The notes: generated by a model from the letters alone, not told the origin. DNA of 64,000 nucleotides from Diplolepis rosae (GCA_030998225.1 JAPYXD010000715.1:7072501-7136500), one strand, 5' to 3'; positions 51,703 through 62,719 are shown, counted from the first letter of the stretch. A program made the numbers and translations.

Positions 51703-52150
51703 ATGATTATTCATCGCAGAGAGAAAGTTAAGAAACGTCGTGGTGAAAGCTTAGTTAACAATATTATCAACAAGTTACCTTTTGAATTACATTTACCAGG
51801 CTACCAGTACTGTGGACCTGGTACTAAATTAGTTACACGATTGAAACGAGGTGATCCAGGCAAAAATCCGCTGGATGTTGCTTGCAAGGAGCACTATATT
51901 ACCTATTCGAAAAATCGTGAGAATATTGATGCAAGAAACGCTGCTGATCGAACACTAGCTGACAAAGCGTGGCAACGAGTTTTTTCTCCAGATTCTAGTT
52001 TTGGTAAAAAAGTAGATGTACTAGCTGTAACTAACATCATGAATGCTAAATAACAACTTGGTATGGGATTGAGGAAGAAGAATAAAAAGAAATTGAACAA
52101 ACGAGCAGTTCTAAGAAAGATTGTAGATTTCCGTTACATTCGTCATAAGA
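51703..52150 (+). pseudogene. PLA2-like virion protein of Polinton, catalytic Asp lost
   Basis: The plus-strand ORF 51703-52053 encodes KLPFELHLPGYQYCGPGTKL and RGDPGKNPLDVACKEHYITY, then KAWQRVFSPDSSFGKK. 'YCGPGT' is the calcium-binding loop and 'LD.ACK.HD..YS' the catalytic His-Asp helix of the parvovirus-VP1-type phospholipase A2 fold, also present in Polintons. Here the Asp of the His-Asp pair is Tyr, which should abolish catalysis. A TAA at 52051 interrupts the frame before a Lys/Arg-rich tail (LGMGLRKKNKKKLNKR). It is the only Polinton gene besides the PolB ends on this strand and is transcribed divergently from the ATPase, 51 bp away. Confidence 0.75.
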
Positions 52151-53425
52151 TCTTTTTATTAGCTTGCGGAATGCCATAGATGTTTTGCGAAGTGTAGTCA
52201 GACGTGTAGAAATCGTGTATATCTTTTTCATATCAGCGTAAATATCTGGGCATTTAACCTCCTAAATGAAGCTGTCAGTGTCTGTATACAGCATTTTTAG
52301 GTTACTACCGTACTTTGGCAACACATAGCCATAATGAAAATCATACATCAAAGTCTTTGAGATATCGAGCACACCAAGTCCTACGTATATCGGTTTATTG
52401 AACACATCCTCAGTCTTTCTCAATCCTACAGCTACGAGATCTTCACTAAAGATTGCGCGTCTGTGGGAGTTGGGTTCTGATATGAGGCGTATGAGGATAT
52501 GGACGTCTACGTGTCTACGTACGTTCTTCATCGTTTTTCAGTAAATCGCATTGTTCATTAGTTTAAAAAAGTTCTTTTCAAATTTTTACTAATTTGAGAC
52601 CGTTAACCAAAGCTTGTTTAAGTACACGGTAATAAAGAACGTGTTTGCGTTTGGGTAGAAGGCTGGTTAGCAGTTTCTCCTCCTCGGACCCTGGTGGTTT
52701 TGAGCGTTCAGGACAAAAGGGTAAATCATTATGGGCATCGTGAAGTTCTTTTGGGTATTCTAAGTCTACTTCTAAAATATAGCCAACAGGGTAATCTTCG
52801 GGAACATTAAAGTTAATATCTGCATTTGGAACTTTCACGAAACCACCATAAGGAAGCCATTGTGCCATTGCCCAACCATATAAGTTGTTGGCGTCAAAGT
52901 ATACTAAATAAATGATCTCCTCATTCTCATTGTAAGTTATTACGCTTTGGCGTAGCGGTTAGAGCATTGGCTTACTCTTCCTCTAATACCTAGCTCAATA
53001 AACATAAGTTTATCAATGTCAGTGAGAAGTTCTAATTTTATTTTGGTATATTTTAACATAGCATCCCAAGTCAAACCAGGAGTCGTATAATAGTGTGCTG
53101 GATCTAGACCGTACGCTTTCAGACACTGATCTCGGAAATTTTCAAAGACATCTGCAAATAACAACACGTCTGTTTACATATACAACTTAACGTACTCACC
53201 ACAATTTTTGCAGGTAAATTCAGACCATACGCATTGCGCATGCACATAGTCTTCATCGGAGATATGTGCATCATTTAAAGTACTGTAAAATTTTTCTTTT
53301 TGTGGCAATTGTGTCCCCATCAGTTTCTCTCTCGAGACCAAGTACTCGTAAGACAATACACCTTTACATGTAGGCAATTAAATTTTTCCCTGGCTTAGAT
53401 TGGAGAACACGGAATTTACATATTT
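52046..53425 (-). pseudogene. polB: Polinton DNA polymerase B, palm/central part (inverted)
   Basis: Minus strand from 53425. KGVLSYEYLVSREKL and EDYVHAQCVWSEFTCKNCGE are followed by [40 protein letters not shown] and GVSQCSNR-like [13 protein letters not shown] (template-binding). Next come QWLPYGGFVKVPNADINF, YPVGYILEVDLEYPKELH and KRKHVLYYRVLKQALVNGLK, and finally YDFHYGYVLPKYGSNLKMLY with TDTDSFI, the catalytic DTD of family-B polymerases. A TAG directly follows DTDSFI. Frameshifts or stops lie at about 53173, 52935, 52570 and 52260. The palm is therefore preserved as sequence but broken. It lies between the integrase/ATPase block and the plus-strand ends of the same polymerase. Confidence 0.85.
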
Positions 53426-54060
53426 ACTCATTTTTACAAATCATTTCAGTCGATTATGTCGATAATTAGAAGAGTGTATCACTCGCCATGATAACCGAAC
53501 TCTACCATATCGACTTTATCAACCTGTGATGTAGAATTAACGTCATTTAAGGGGTAACACCATTGTAAAGGCCTAAAGAAAAGCGTTTTTTGACTATTTT
53601 TTTTGGGTGGAAGGAAAGGTGATAGAGAAATAATACTTAGGGTAGTTATTGAGCATATATTTAAGTATATTAAAAAAAATTTTGCAGGAAATTATTACAA
53701 AATGTCGACACTGCAGCAATTCTCCCGAGGCATGTTGAATTTGAGGCGATCTGCGGCACGCACTATAACTGGTGCGAATTTTGAAGCTGGAAAAAAGAAA
53801 AAAAATCCATATAATCTACATGAGTGTAGCTAGTGAACCACGTAGGGGATTTTAAAAATATTGATTTTTGCGTAATTGGCGATTGTTTGAATAAAGTCGT
53901 TCAATTTCCACCAAAAAAGAAGACAGTCACTTGTTAATAAATAATATTTAAATTTTAATAAAATTTTAATATGCTGTAACATTTCTAATTTTGATTTACT
54001 CAAAAAATGTTATCAGGATAATTTGTAGAGATTTATGAGCACTATCAACAGCCAGTATTG
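53426..54060. other. Flank of Polinton relic; small ORF at 53603-53833
   Basis: Mostly non-coding. The 76-codon plus-strand frame is preceded internally by TTTTGCAG and the context AAAATGTCG at 53701. From that Met it reads STLQQFSRGMLNLRRSAAR, an arginine-rich, amphipathic start resembling a mitochondrial presequence. It ends after 43 residues in Lys-rich sequence without a recognised domain. I would not call it a gene with confidence. Confidence 0.25.
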
Positions 54061-54126
54061 AAATTTCTGATTTTTTCAAAAAGTTATTTTCAAAAACACA
54101 AAAGTAGTGCTCAATCCCTCAATTTT

Positions 54127-54263
54127 GACAGACAGACCAGACAGACCAGACAGATTAGACAGACCAGACAGACCAGACAGACCGGACAGACCAGACAGAC
54201 CAGACAGACCAGACAGACCAGACAGACCAGACAGACCAGACAGACAGACAGACGGACAGACAA
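54127..54263. repeat. 9-bp minisatellite (GACAGACCA)n
   Basis: About 13 head-to-tail units of GACAGACCA with variants GACAGATTA and GACAGACCG near the start and GACAGACAG/ACG at the end. Because the unit is a multiple of three, every frame is open on both strands, which produces five overlapping false frames (54058-54485). Confidence 0.95.
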
Positions 54264-54569
54264 TTTTCGTAATTTGGAAAAATTTTCGTGCGAACAATTG
54301 TTTTTAAGATAAAGAGGCTTGAAAGTGCGCTTGCTATGTCGAAAATATAATTTTGTAGAAAATTCAAAAAATCGTATACTTGTAAAAAAATTTTTTTTGG
54401 ACAAACAAAAAAATACGTGTCTATTTATTGTTGATAGAGAACTGAAAAAAATTATCTCGTTCAAATCTGCGACATCGACTGTCAATTTAATATGGAATGA
54501 CCCATATATATTTAGAGAAGAAAATAGGTGGTCTTTCCGGTCTTGTACAGATGTTTATTCATAAAACGT
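54264..54569. other. No gene seen
   Basis: Open frames here continue out of the minisatellite or are short. No motifs. Confidence 0.45.
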
Positions 54570-54800
54570 CAACGTTTCGACCAAAGTTTTGGTCCTTATC
54601 AAGACTATAAAGGAAATATTCAATCAGATATTATCGCCGAAATACACTAGCTCCATAAGTTTGTAACGTAGAACCCTACCATAACGACCAACAGCCATTT
54701 TCAAGCATGGATCTGCATTACCGACTGGGGGTCATACCGATCGAGCGTCGGGGATCTCACAGCGGTAGCAAGTGAAGCTATAGTGACATTGTTATACTAC
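54570..54800 (-). repeat. Penelope-type terminal motif plus dispersed repeat, copy 2
   Basis: Minus strand: CTTGATAAGGACC...GGTCGAAACGTTGACG (54605-54570) has a stem flanked by TGATAA and GAAAC, a degenerate hammerhead-like core. Next to it, 54655-54800 is the inverted relative of 41610-41740 (TGCATTACCGACTG, TCGAGCGTCG). Together they look like part of a Penelope-like pseudo-LTR without its RT. Confidence 0.45.
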
Positions 54801-54869
54801 TCACGGTGTATCGATAAATTCAACAATTTTTATTTAATGATTTAGTGCATTTTGGGATGAGATTTTTTG

Positions 54870-56152
54870 TTAGGTGCACAACTAAGTTCCCGCTGTTTGT
54901 CAATAGATGGCTCCAGCAGTAAATGCTGGTCGATTTTGACCTATCCAAAACGTCATGAACCAAGATTAGACATATGGTAAACAAACCGCTTTGACACATT
55001 AGTTTTTTTTTTGGCGTGATATACTTTTGGTTATGTGAAAATGTCTGATCTTGTGCCAAATAATCGTCATTTGCGGGAAGTGTTGATTTTCTTCTTTTAT
55101 TCGAAGAAAACGGTGGCTGAAGCACATCGAGAGCTCCAAAAAGTTGACAGTGATCCTGCTCTAAGTGTAACAACGTGCCGTGATTGGTTCCATCGCTTCA
55201 AAGACGGTTATTTCGATGTTGACGACCGTCCAAGTGAAGTAAGGCCAGAAACCTTCGAAGATGCTGAATTGGAGGCATTGCTCGATGAGGATCCGTGCCA
55301 AACGCAAGAAGAGCTTGCTTCAGCATTAGGAGTTACCCGACAAGCAATTTCCAAGCGATTACATGCGTTGGGAATGATTCAAAAATAAGGAACTTGGGTT
55401 CCTTATCATTTGAAGCCAAGGGACGTTGAGAGTCGTTTTTTCGCCTGTGAACAACTGCTTCAGCGGCAAAACAGGAAGGGTGTTCATTATCGTATCGTGA
55501 CGGATAATGAAAAATGGATTCATTACTGCAACCCAAAGAGAAGAAAGTCATGGGGACTGCCCGGTCATGCTTCTGCGTCGTCGGCTCGGCGGAATATTCA
55601 CGCTGTAAAGGTTATGCTGTGTATTTTGTGGGACCAGGTCGGTGTTATTTATTATGAGCTGTTGAAACCGAACGAAACCATCACTGGGGAACAGCATCGA
55701 ACGCAATTGATGTGTTGGAGCCGAGCACTGCGCGAAAAACGGCCACAATACGAGCAGAGGCACGAAAAAGTGATTCTAAAGCATGACAACGCTCGGCCTC
55801 ACGTTGCCAAACCCGTTAAAACCTACCTGGAAACGCTCAAATGGGAAGTTCTACCCCACCCGCCGTATTCCCCAGATATTGCGCCGTCCGATTATAGCTT
55901 GTTCGGTCGATGGCACATGGTCTGGCTGATCAGCAGTTTCGCGCATATGAAGACATCGAAAAATGGCTTGATTCGTGGATAGCCTCAAAAGATGAACACT
56001 TTTACCGTAACGGTATTCGAGCTCTACCAGAAAGATGGGAAAAAGTTGTAGCTAACGATGGGCGATGCTTTGAATGATTCATTTGTGACTATTTTTTTAC
56101 AAGAAAGTTGCATTTTCTTAAAAAAACAGCGGCAACTTAGTTCCGCACCTAA
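54870..56152. mobile_element. Mariner-like element with ~29-bp TIRs, degenerate
   Basis: TTAGGTGCACAACTAAGTTC at 54870 pairs with the reverse complement at 56152 (TTAGGTGCGGAACTAAGTTG), extending to GCTGTTT with three mismatches in about 29 bp. The total is 1,283 bp, normal mariner size. TA follows the right end (56153), but the left side has TG. It contains one plus-strand transposase pseudogene filling the element. Confidence 0.88.
55041..56078 (+). pseudogene. Mariner-like transposase, nonsense + frameshift + catalytic substitution
   Basis: Starts at ATG 55041 (MSDLVPNNRHLREVLIFFFY); the ORF's earlier Met at 55035 is less likely. N-terminal HTH: KKTVAEAHRELQKV...TTCRDWFHRFKDGYFDVDDR and ALGVTRQAISKRLHALGMIQ. 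An in-frame TAA at 55386 replaces the expected Gln before GTWVPYHLKPRDVESR. The first catalytic Asp block reads VTDNEKWIHY, where relatives have 'TGDEKW', so Asp is Asn. The others are intact: LKHDNARPHVAKPVK and PYSPDIAPSDYSLF. About 10 residues later (about 55904) a 1-bp loss shifts the frame, and the true C-terminus, SMAHGLADQQFRAYEDIEKW to the stop at 56078, reads in the next frame. Full length would be about 345 codons. Confidence 0.88.
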
Positions 56153-56159
56153 TATGATT

Positions 56160-56787
56160 CTTTGAAATATACACAATGCACATGTGCTATATTTTTCAAA
56201 TCCATGCGTTTTTTCAAAATAAAAGTGCTACATACATACGATAAATGCATTTCTTGTGGTTAAAGGGTTTGCATTAAAAATGATTGAACATTTTTCATTT
56301 TTATGAAGTTATTTCTCTGTTTTATATTTTATTTCATGGGAATCAAATCGAAAAATCATCATACAATTCCCCTAAAAGCCGTTTAAGGGAATGAAGCATT
56401 AACGAAAATTTATTATGCGGATTAGAATCATTTCAAAAATAATTGCAAAATCCGGAAAATATTTTTTGATATCTTCTACACGATTATCGCGTACGCATAA
56501 ACTACCATCAACCATTTCAAGTCATTAATCATGAATTCTTGAAAGCTCCTTCTTTAATTATGGTCCAGAAAAATATTTTACTCCGCACGTGTAGAAAGAC
56601 AACTGTTTCGAACAGTAACTTATTCTACTAAGTGAAAGAAAAAATCCAGTACGCAAGAATAATTAGGGAAATTTTAGTATTCAGCATCTTTTCATTTTCA
56701 GAAGCTTTGACAATAATTTTTAATAAAAGACTTTTTTCCATCCTCTAATGTATGATTGTATAATATATTATTCAATATAATCATCAG
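56160..56787. other. AT-rich sequence before candidate exon
   Basis: No gene. It ends in TAATCATCAG, a usable but pyrimidine-poor 3' splice site. Confidence 0.4.
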
Positions 56788-56942
56788 GCAAACAATGGAA
56801 CTGGAATCGCTTCAGCGAAGACACCGTGAAGAATTAGAGCACTTTCAACGACATCAATTACAATTACTAATTCAACAACAACAGCAAACTAGTGCTTTGC
56901 ATCAGCATCAGCATCATCCTTTGCTTTACCATTCTGTTACAG
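56788..56942 (+). CDS. Candidate host exon, Gln/His-rich coiled coil
   Basis: Bounded by ATCATCAG| and CACAG|GTGAGAA. The 155-nt segment is open in one frame and encodes QTMELESLQRRHREELEHFQ followed by RHQLQLLIQQQQQTSALHQH and HPLLYHSVTG. The heptad-like first half (L.RRHREELE.F) and the polyglutamine/histidine second half are typical of regulatory tails in conserved insect proteins. WNK-type kinases have 'RH..EL..L' helices like this, but I cannot make that assignment safely. The phase (one base completing a codon at the start, one base left at the end) is usual for an internal exon. The CAG repeats within (CATCAGCATCAG) are not a pure microsatellite. Confidence 0.45.
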
Positions 56943-59460
56943 GTGAGAAAATACTTTCAAATGAAATTTTTTTGGATCTTAGAAAAGAATTATTTTGATA
57001 CTAGGTGTACAAACATATTCGGTGTCTTTTTACTATAATTTAAAATTTATTTATAAACAAGAAGAACCACAACCATAAACTAAAAAAGATTCCGGTATTC
57101 TGAAGATAAAATTATGAACTCTTTTTTGAATTTCCTTATAATGATGCATTGAGCAGATCCCAGAGAGATTAGCTATGGCAGCAGAGTTATTGTAAACATA
57201 CTAATATAAAATTTAATGGAAAAAGACAGAAGACATTCCCAAAAAACACTATGCACATTACAATTCATTATGTGAAGATAGTTAAAACAATGAAATATAA
57301 AGAAATATATTTAAAAAATCGTCAAATTTTTAAGAAAATCAAAGTTTCAAAGAAAAAAACTAAAAATGATAAGATAACAACGTTTCCCTATCACAGCTCC
57401 AGAAGCGGTTGGCTGCTTTCTTCTTGGTGGTTGACGAAGGAACGAACAATGCGGCAGGTGTTCAATAATTTTGTTTTTCGGGATTTCACAAGTACCCTTT
57501 TCAACAGTGATATCTTGCATATGACTCACGTACATCGGATGCGTGTTACCTATAGCCGAAATCACGATGAGATGAACGGTGATAAATTTCACTTCACATA
57601 TTTCTGCGATTTCGCGTTTTAACTAGCTATACTTTTGGATCTTAGTTGTATAGCTCAGCTGTATATTCTTGTTAAGAGGGACGACAGTATCCACTAATTT
57701 TATATGCTGAGCACGTTTCTTCTACAGGACAATATCCAAACGATTGTATACGATAAGAGTGATCTGTCTGGAGAGTCCTGTCCCAGTACAAAAAGTGAGG
57801 CTTACAATCTTGTAATAGTGTCAGGTTTAGGCTATTTACTGGCAGATGGATTCATTGGAACTTTCACATAATCAGCACCTGTTGTTAACTTTATAAACAA
57901 GAATATGCTTTTTTAAATTTATAGTGCCTATTGCCTTGTTTTCGATCGCAAAAAATACCCTTCCGTTTCTGAAAACAGTTTGCATCTGCGCATCCACAAG
58001 TTGCAAGCCTTTCTAAAATATTTTATTGCGTTGATGAAGCGCCCAAAGATATTGAACATATAAAGGTTTTTATCGCCTCTCTACAGCAAGTTTTCTTCGA
58101 GTCGAGTGCCTGATTTTATGCAAATTGGATCAGCTAGATTTATTTTATATAGGAAGTGAGATTGCGTAAGTGTTACCAGCCCTGATCTTATAAATTTAAT
58201 TGAGACAAATTCTTGAGATTGAGGATAAGCGTTTTGAAAAGGAAGCTGAGAGGTTTTCTTTCATTACAGATTGAAATGGACCTCTATAAACTTTAAGATA
58301 TCTCGATGTTTATAGGAGTCCTGTTTCGTCATAGCCTCGATGAAAGTTTGATCCTCATGTCCTAATTGCATTCCGACTACTACTCCTTACTCTCGTAGTC
58401 TACTTTGCCGCACTTGTCCAGCCAAATTCAATATCGATGTCATTGGAAAACTCATTTCCAACCTTTTCTATTTCCACCCCAACGATCCTCTTTGAAGCCT
58501 CTTCTGATAAGTTCATCCATAGGAGGGTATTTCCGACCGACCGAGCTGTAACCCTTGTCCTGGATACCACCATGTTCAATTTCTTCAGGACCTGGCCAAG
58601 TCAGAAACCGCTGACCGCGTTCAGCCTGAGGAAATACCAACTAGACATTGACTGACGAACCAACGTCCTTAGAACTGGTGGTACGATAATAGGAACATTA
58701 GTGCTTTCCCAAAAAATCATGTTTGTGTAATTATTGGCCTCAAAATTTAGCCTAAGAACAATATTATATAAAATGGAGTGATGAAGATTCCCTGCATTGT
58801 CTTCTCATGTACTAAGAATCTCATTTAGTGCATCTTGATGAACAGTACGTCGACAATCAGTCATTAAGGCCAGAAGAACATTTTCTGAGAGTGCGAAAAA
58901 CGCATTCGTCTGAATGCATGAATGAACTACAGACTGGTATGTCCTTGGTAAGTATTTAGACCTATGAATGATTTCAAAGACGTGACAAGGACCATCAGCA
59001 ATAGAAAACTGTGCCCTGACCTTGTATTGCATCACGATATAAATTGTAAGTATGAATGTTACTATTTCTTTTAATTTTTTGGTTGTTTTCTTAGTTGCAA
59101 ACTATAATCTTAGGATTCTGTTTGTACTTATCAACTAGCAGGCTTTGTTCAGTTTGACAGGGGTTATGGAGATGAACCCTTCTGGGCATGCTGCGGAATC
59201 AATGGCCAGAAACACTTGGAACAAGTACCTTCGGTCCTTACTCAGTTTTCTGAACTCTTCTGGACTGTGATAAGGTAAGTCACATTTTATCGGTTTGAAT
59301 GACGCCACTGGAAGCTTTTCACAGTCATGTAGTTGTGAACCTATAGGACCTGTGTAAGAATGGGGGCTTGATGTGGTGCCGTCAATATACGTGAAGAGAA
59401 CTTGGAGTGGCGGTTTGTTGGAATGAAAAAGATAAACAACCCATTACAAAGGTTTTCATG
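56943..59460. other. Intron-like or intergenic DNA, no gene recognised
   Basis: Contains several 60-120-codon frames (57251-57622, 58437-58655, 58805-59035 minus) without recognisable motifs. Codon content changes from AT-rich to mixed between 57.6 and 59.4 kb, hinting at old TE sequence, perhaps the far end of the gypsy copy at 60.9-62.7 kb, but I could not align a family block. Confidence 0.35.
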
Positions 59461-59464
59461 TTAA

Positions 59465-59816
59465 GGCCATATATGAATTATTCGATCCCTACCTTACCGA
59501 GACTCTTTTTTTTGTCCTTCGCATTTCCACATTAGTTTAGATATCGAGTTAAAACTTTAAGTAATGAAGTAGAAATCACTAAAGAACGATTTGTATCATA
59601 ATTTTTATGTAACGATTTGTCCCCAATTTGTACAATTATAAAAAAAATTCCAAAAGTAAACTTGTTTATTATTATGAATATTCAAGAGCAGATAAACGCT
59701 CCTTTGTACTTATTACCTAATCAATCTAAGTTTCAACTTGATTACTTAATTAACGTGGAAAGCGAAGGACGAAAAAAGTGTCGGTAAGGTAGGGATCAAA
59801 TAAGTCAAACATGGCC
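59465..59816. mobile_element. piggyBac-type MITE with TTAA target duplication
   Basis: TTAA (59461-59464) then GGCCATATATGAATTATTCG...; right end ...CAAATAAGTCAAACATGGCC then TTAA (59817-59820). The inverted repeats are about 65 bp and include ATCCCTACCTTACCGA(G/C)ACT-type sequence and CGTCCTTCGC(A/T)TTTCCAC. TTAA duplication with GGCC-like ends is characteristic of piggyBac-superfamily MITEs. 352 bp, no coding capacity. Confidence 0.85.
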
Positions 59817-59820
59817 TTAA

Positions 59821-60889
59821 TTCCTCTAATTTTCGAAGGATACCGTCTTTCTGAATAGTATTGATGTTCGTTCTATCACAACCAAGATCATCAACATCAT
59901 TGAAGCCACCTTTGAGTTGGCTTATGGTATGCTAAAAAATAATCGTGGTCTCATCATGTGCAGAGCTAGTTAATGGCTTCGCGTGACAAATCTATTGAGA
60001 GTTAGGAACAGCCGCACGTGATAAGTACTCGTATCTAACGATGTCTGTTTGAGTTATAGTCTCATCCTTTCATCCATCCATATATCGGCATTCAATTGGG
60101 TTATCATCTGTAGAACGTTGTTCTAAATTCCGAGCAACTTTAAGTTTCTCACTCCTCATTTTGCTCATGTCGACAATCAAAACAGATGTTATGTCAATAG
60201 ATTGTTTAAAATATATAATTCCAACTTTTAAAGCTGCCTTGAAGCACAGTTGATTTTATATGTGCTGCAGCCCTCCAGCTTACATTGTGTGTATAAGTAA
60301 TCATAACAGTTTCACTCAAATCAGGCTTAGATGTTCTGTCTCTCCGTTTGGTGAAAACATTGAATACCCCATACTTCACAGAACTTCCCTCGGCTTTGTC
60401 CTTAACGCCTGTCCCATTATCACCGAAGTATTGGCTGTCATTCAAAAACGAATGTGAGGAAGCATTTGGATCAGATGACATGTACGTTCAGCCCCTTTAA
60501 TCAGATTTTTTGTCACAGGTTACCCACCTGATGCGACCAATTCTTGTACCTCTCTGATTAAGGAAAAACTAATGCTTGAGAAAAGAAACCTGTTTGTGCT
60601 TGAGATAAGTACATGCTGCTGTCGTCTTCAGTTTTTTTGTTGTTGCCTTCCATTTCTGATCACGTACTAATACTTGAGAGGCAGTGCAGCACGTTGTTTT
60701 TCTACTTTTTCATAAGCTCAAAACTGTACACTAAAAATTTCACTTCCACCTTTTCTTATAATCTCTTATGATTCACATTCTTGAGTTATGGACTTGGGAA
60801 CCGGTCGTGTCGCTTTTTTGTACTTCTTGTATTTTGTCATCCTCGAAGTTGCTATGGAAAATATCAGTGCGGAAGGTGTAAGTGCGTGA
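59821..60889. other. Unassigned sequence downstream of gypsy RT
   Basis: On the minus strand this follows the gypsy RT and should hold RNase H and integrase, but I see only disconnected frames (60481-60206, 91 codons, with MSSDPNASSHSFLNDSQY) and no RNase H or HHCC motif. Possibly a different, older insertion. Confidence 0.35.
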
Positions 60890-62470
60890 AGTGCATTTTT
60901 TACAGAAAATCGACCTCCACCTTCAACTGTCGGAACAGTAAGTTGAAGGCAAAATTTCTTAGAAATTGACCGGAAAGATTTACCACTTCACAATGCTGGA
61001 AAAATATAACTAGATTTTTGTTATGTTTTTGGAGTATAATACCAAATACGACAATTTCATCCAAGCAAAAAAAAACAGGTCTCTTCAATTAGTCCTTTTA
61101 AAGCGATATTTATCATCCTTTAGAATGTAGCTGGATCATTCTTGATGCTGAAGGGCATGCGGTTGAACTGATAGTGTCCATTGGGTGTTGAAAAAGCAGT
61201 ATACTTCTTAGAATCTTCGTCCATTGAAATTTATTGAATGCCAGATATGAAATCAAGAGCAGAAAATAATTATCCTTTTTTTAGGTTATCAAGTATATTC
61301 TCAATTACTGGGAGTAGATAATCGTCTTGATCGGTTTTTTCGTTAAGCTTTCTGAAGCCTGTGGCAACCCTGTATGTAGTTTTGTCGGGCGCATTTCGTT
61401 TTCTTACCTTCTCCCGCGAAAAAGAATTTGATCTTGTTAGATCTGGTCAGATTAAATTCCCAGATCTAACCAGATCTTGATTTTGTCGAGATCTGACTTT
61501 GAATATGACCAGATCTACTTCAGATCTGACCAGATCTACTTTAAATTTGATCAGATCAAGTTTAGATCTGATCAGATCTGGTCAGATCTCGACAAAATCA
61601 AGATCTGGTTAGATTTGGGAATTTGATCTGACCAGACCTAACAAGATCAACTTTTTTTTCGCGGGCTGTCGCAATAATTTTAATCCAAAATTGGAACCGT
61701 CTCCGGTGACATAATTAATGCATTTCTTTCGTTCTTGAAGGGAGATAATACATTTGAAATTGATATCCTCATTAGTCAGACATATTTCGCGTTTTGTTTA
61801 GTTAGTGATTGGAATGTAAACTTATGAGGTTAATTTACGATAGATGAAGTTCGGAATATAAGAGTTATCTTTGATGAGTATATCCCCATCTTTTTGGGAG
61901 TTTATATTTTACTATTTTGATTAAGTTCTTTTGTTTCGATGGTTCCATCATTCTCAAGCGGGCGTAACATGTCATCACACTGTAATGTTTCATCGGATAA
62001 GTTGAACTGATAGGAATGACAAAACGGGATTTCAACGATACCATCTTCTAGTAACAAAAAATAGTTTAGAACGATCACGAAAACATGTTCCTTACCCTGA
62101 AATTCAAGTATGGTTATTCCTTTAATTAGACGATTGACGTTTTACGTGCAAAATTTTGTGATTATCTCCTGGTGGCATTGTTCCTCTCTGACCAAATTTT
62201 CTTTAATCAAGTTGAGGAAGGCTCCGCTACCTACAATCAGCCCCCGTAGATCTTTAAGTTCCACGTAAATGTCCTCGAATTGGGTAAAGTCGTCCGGATA
62301 TAGCAGAAATGCTGTATGCAGCATTTCATGTTGGTACATTCACGAAATTTTATTGTCCGCATTAAAATCTTCTTCGCTTGGACTCGTATTTTCTGCATGG
62401 AATGATACAGTAAATTATTTAATGAGATATATTTCACTTAATTTGGATTAAACGGCCTTGGGTATGAGGG
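60890..62470 (-). pseudogene. pol: Ty3/gypsy pol (protease to RT), interrupted
   Basis: Minus strand: a retropepsin-like stretch at about 62290-62200 (VELKDLRGLIVGSGAFLNLI, where a catalytic D[TS]G is expected but reads VGSG). Then the RT: KRNAPDKTTYRVATGFRKLN, EKTDQDDYLLPVIENILDNL, LFSALDFISGIQ (catalytic Asp), [20 protein letters not shown] and NIALKGLIEETCFFLLG, where the YLDD box would fall but reads LLG and a stop. These blocks are unmistakable Ty3/gypsy RT (about 61410-61030). Stops, frameshifts and loss of the YLDD aspartates inactivate it. A 253-bp palindrome is inserted immediately N-terminal to the RT. Confidence 0.75.
61413..61665. mobile_element. GATC-rich palindromic MITE inside gypsy RT
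   Basis: Starts CCCGCGAAAAAGAATTTGAT and ends with the near-complement TTTTTTTTCGCGGG. The whole 253 bp folds on itself. AGATCTGRTCAGATC-type words recur through it (AGATCT at least seven times). It is flanked by CT on both sides (61411-61412, 61666-61667), a possible 2-bp duplication. The gypsy frame reads across once it is removed. Confidence 0.8.
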
Positions 62471-62480
62471 GACTGTTGGT

Positions 62481-62717
62481 TTATAAATTTTGTATAGCAT
62501 GTCGGATTGCTTGCAGTGCGTCCTTACTCATTTTACTATTTGAATAAAATGTTCTACTCTGTGATCGACCCTTTCTTTTAACACATTTAAAATTCGAATT
62601 ATTTCTTTTGCGGTTACTCATTTTGTGCAATTTTGGGTTCTTATTATACTTTGTCTTTTTTTTGGTCGACTTGAACAGTAGTTTCCTTTTCATAATTTCT
62701 CTTGTTTGAGAACTCAT
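62481..62717 (-). pseudogene. Possible gypsy gag C-terminal (basic) fragment
   Basis: 78 codons on the minus strand, upstream of the gypsy protease: KRKLLFKSTKKKTKYNKNPK, then SNRKRNNSNFKCVKRKGRSQ. The basic composition and position fit a gag nucleocapsid tail, but no full CCHC knuckle is seen. Low confidence. Confidence 0.3.
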
Positions 62718-62719
62718 AT

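Noticed and set aside
52935..52975. tRNA-like A-box sequence (GGCGTAGCGGTTAGAGCATTGG)
   Set aside because: It is the reverse complement of the conserved PolB block QCSNRYAKA. There is no B box or cloverleaf, so the resemblance is accidental.
53701..53833. Mitochondrial presequence-like short ORF as a nuclear mitochondrial-protein gene
   Set aside because: Only 43 codons, ends in low-complexity Lys-rich sequence, and no mature domain follows.
54058..54485. Five overlapping open frames on both strands
   Set aside because: All are generated by the 9-bp minisatellite, whose unit length keeps every frame open.
57251..57622. 123-codon frame as a gene
   Set aside because: Lys-rich start from A-rich DNA, an opposing frame of 81 codons on the other strand, no recognisable domain.
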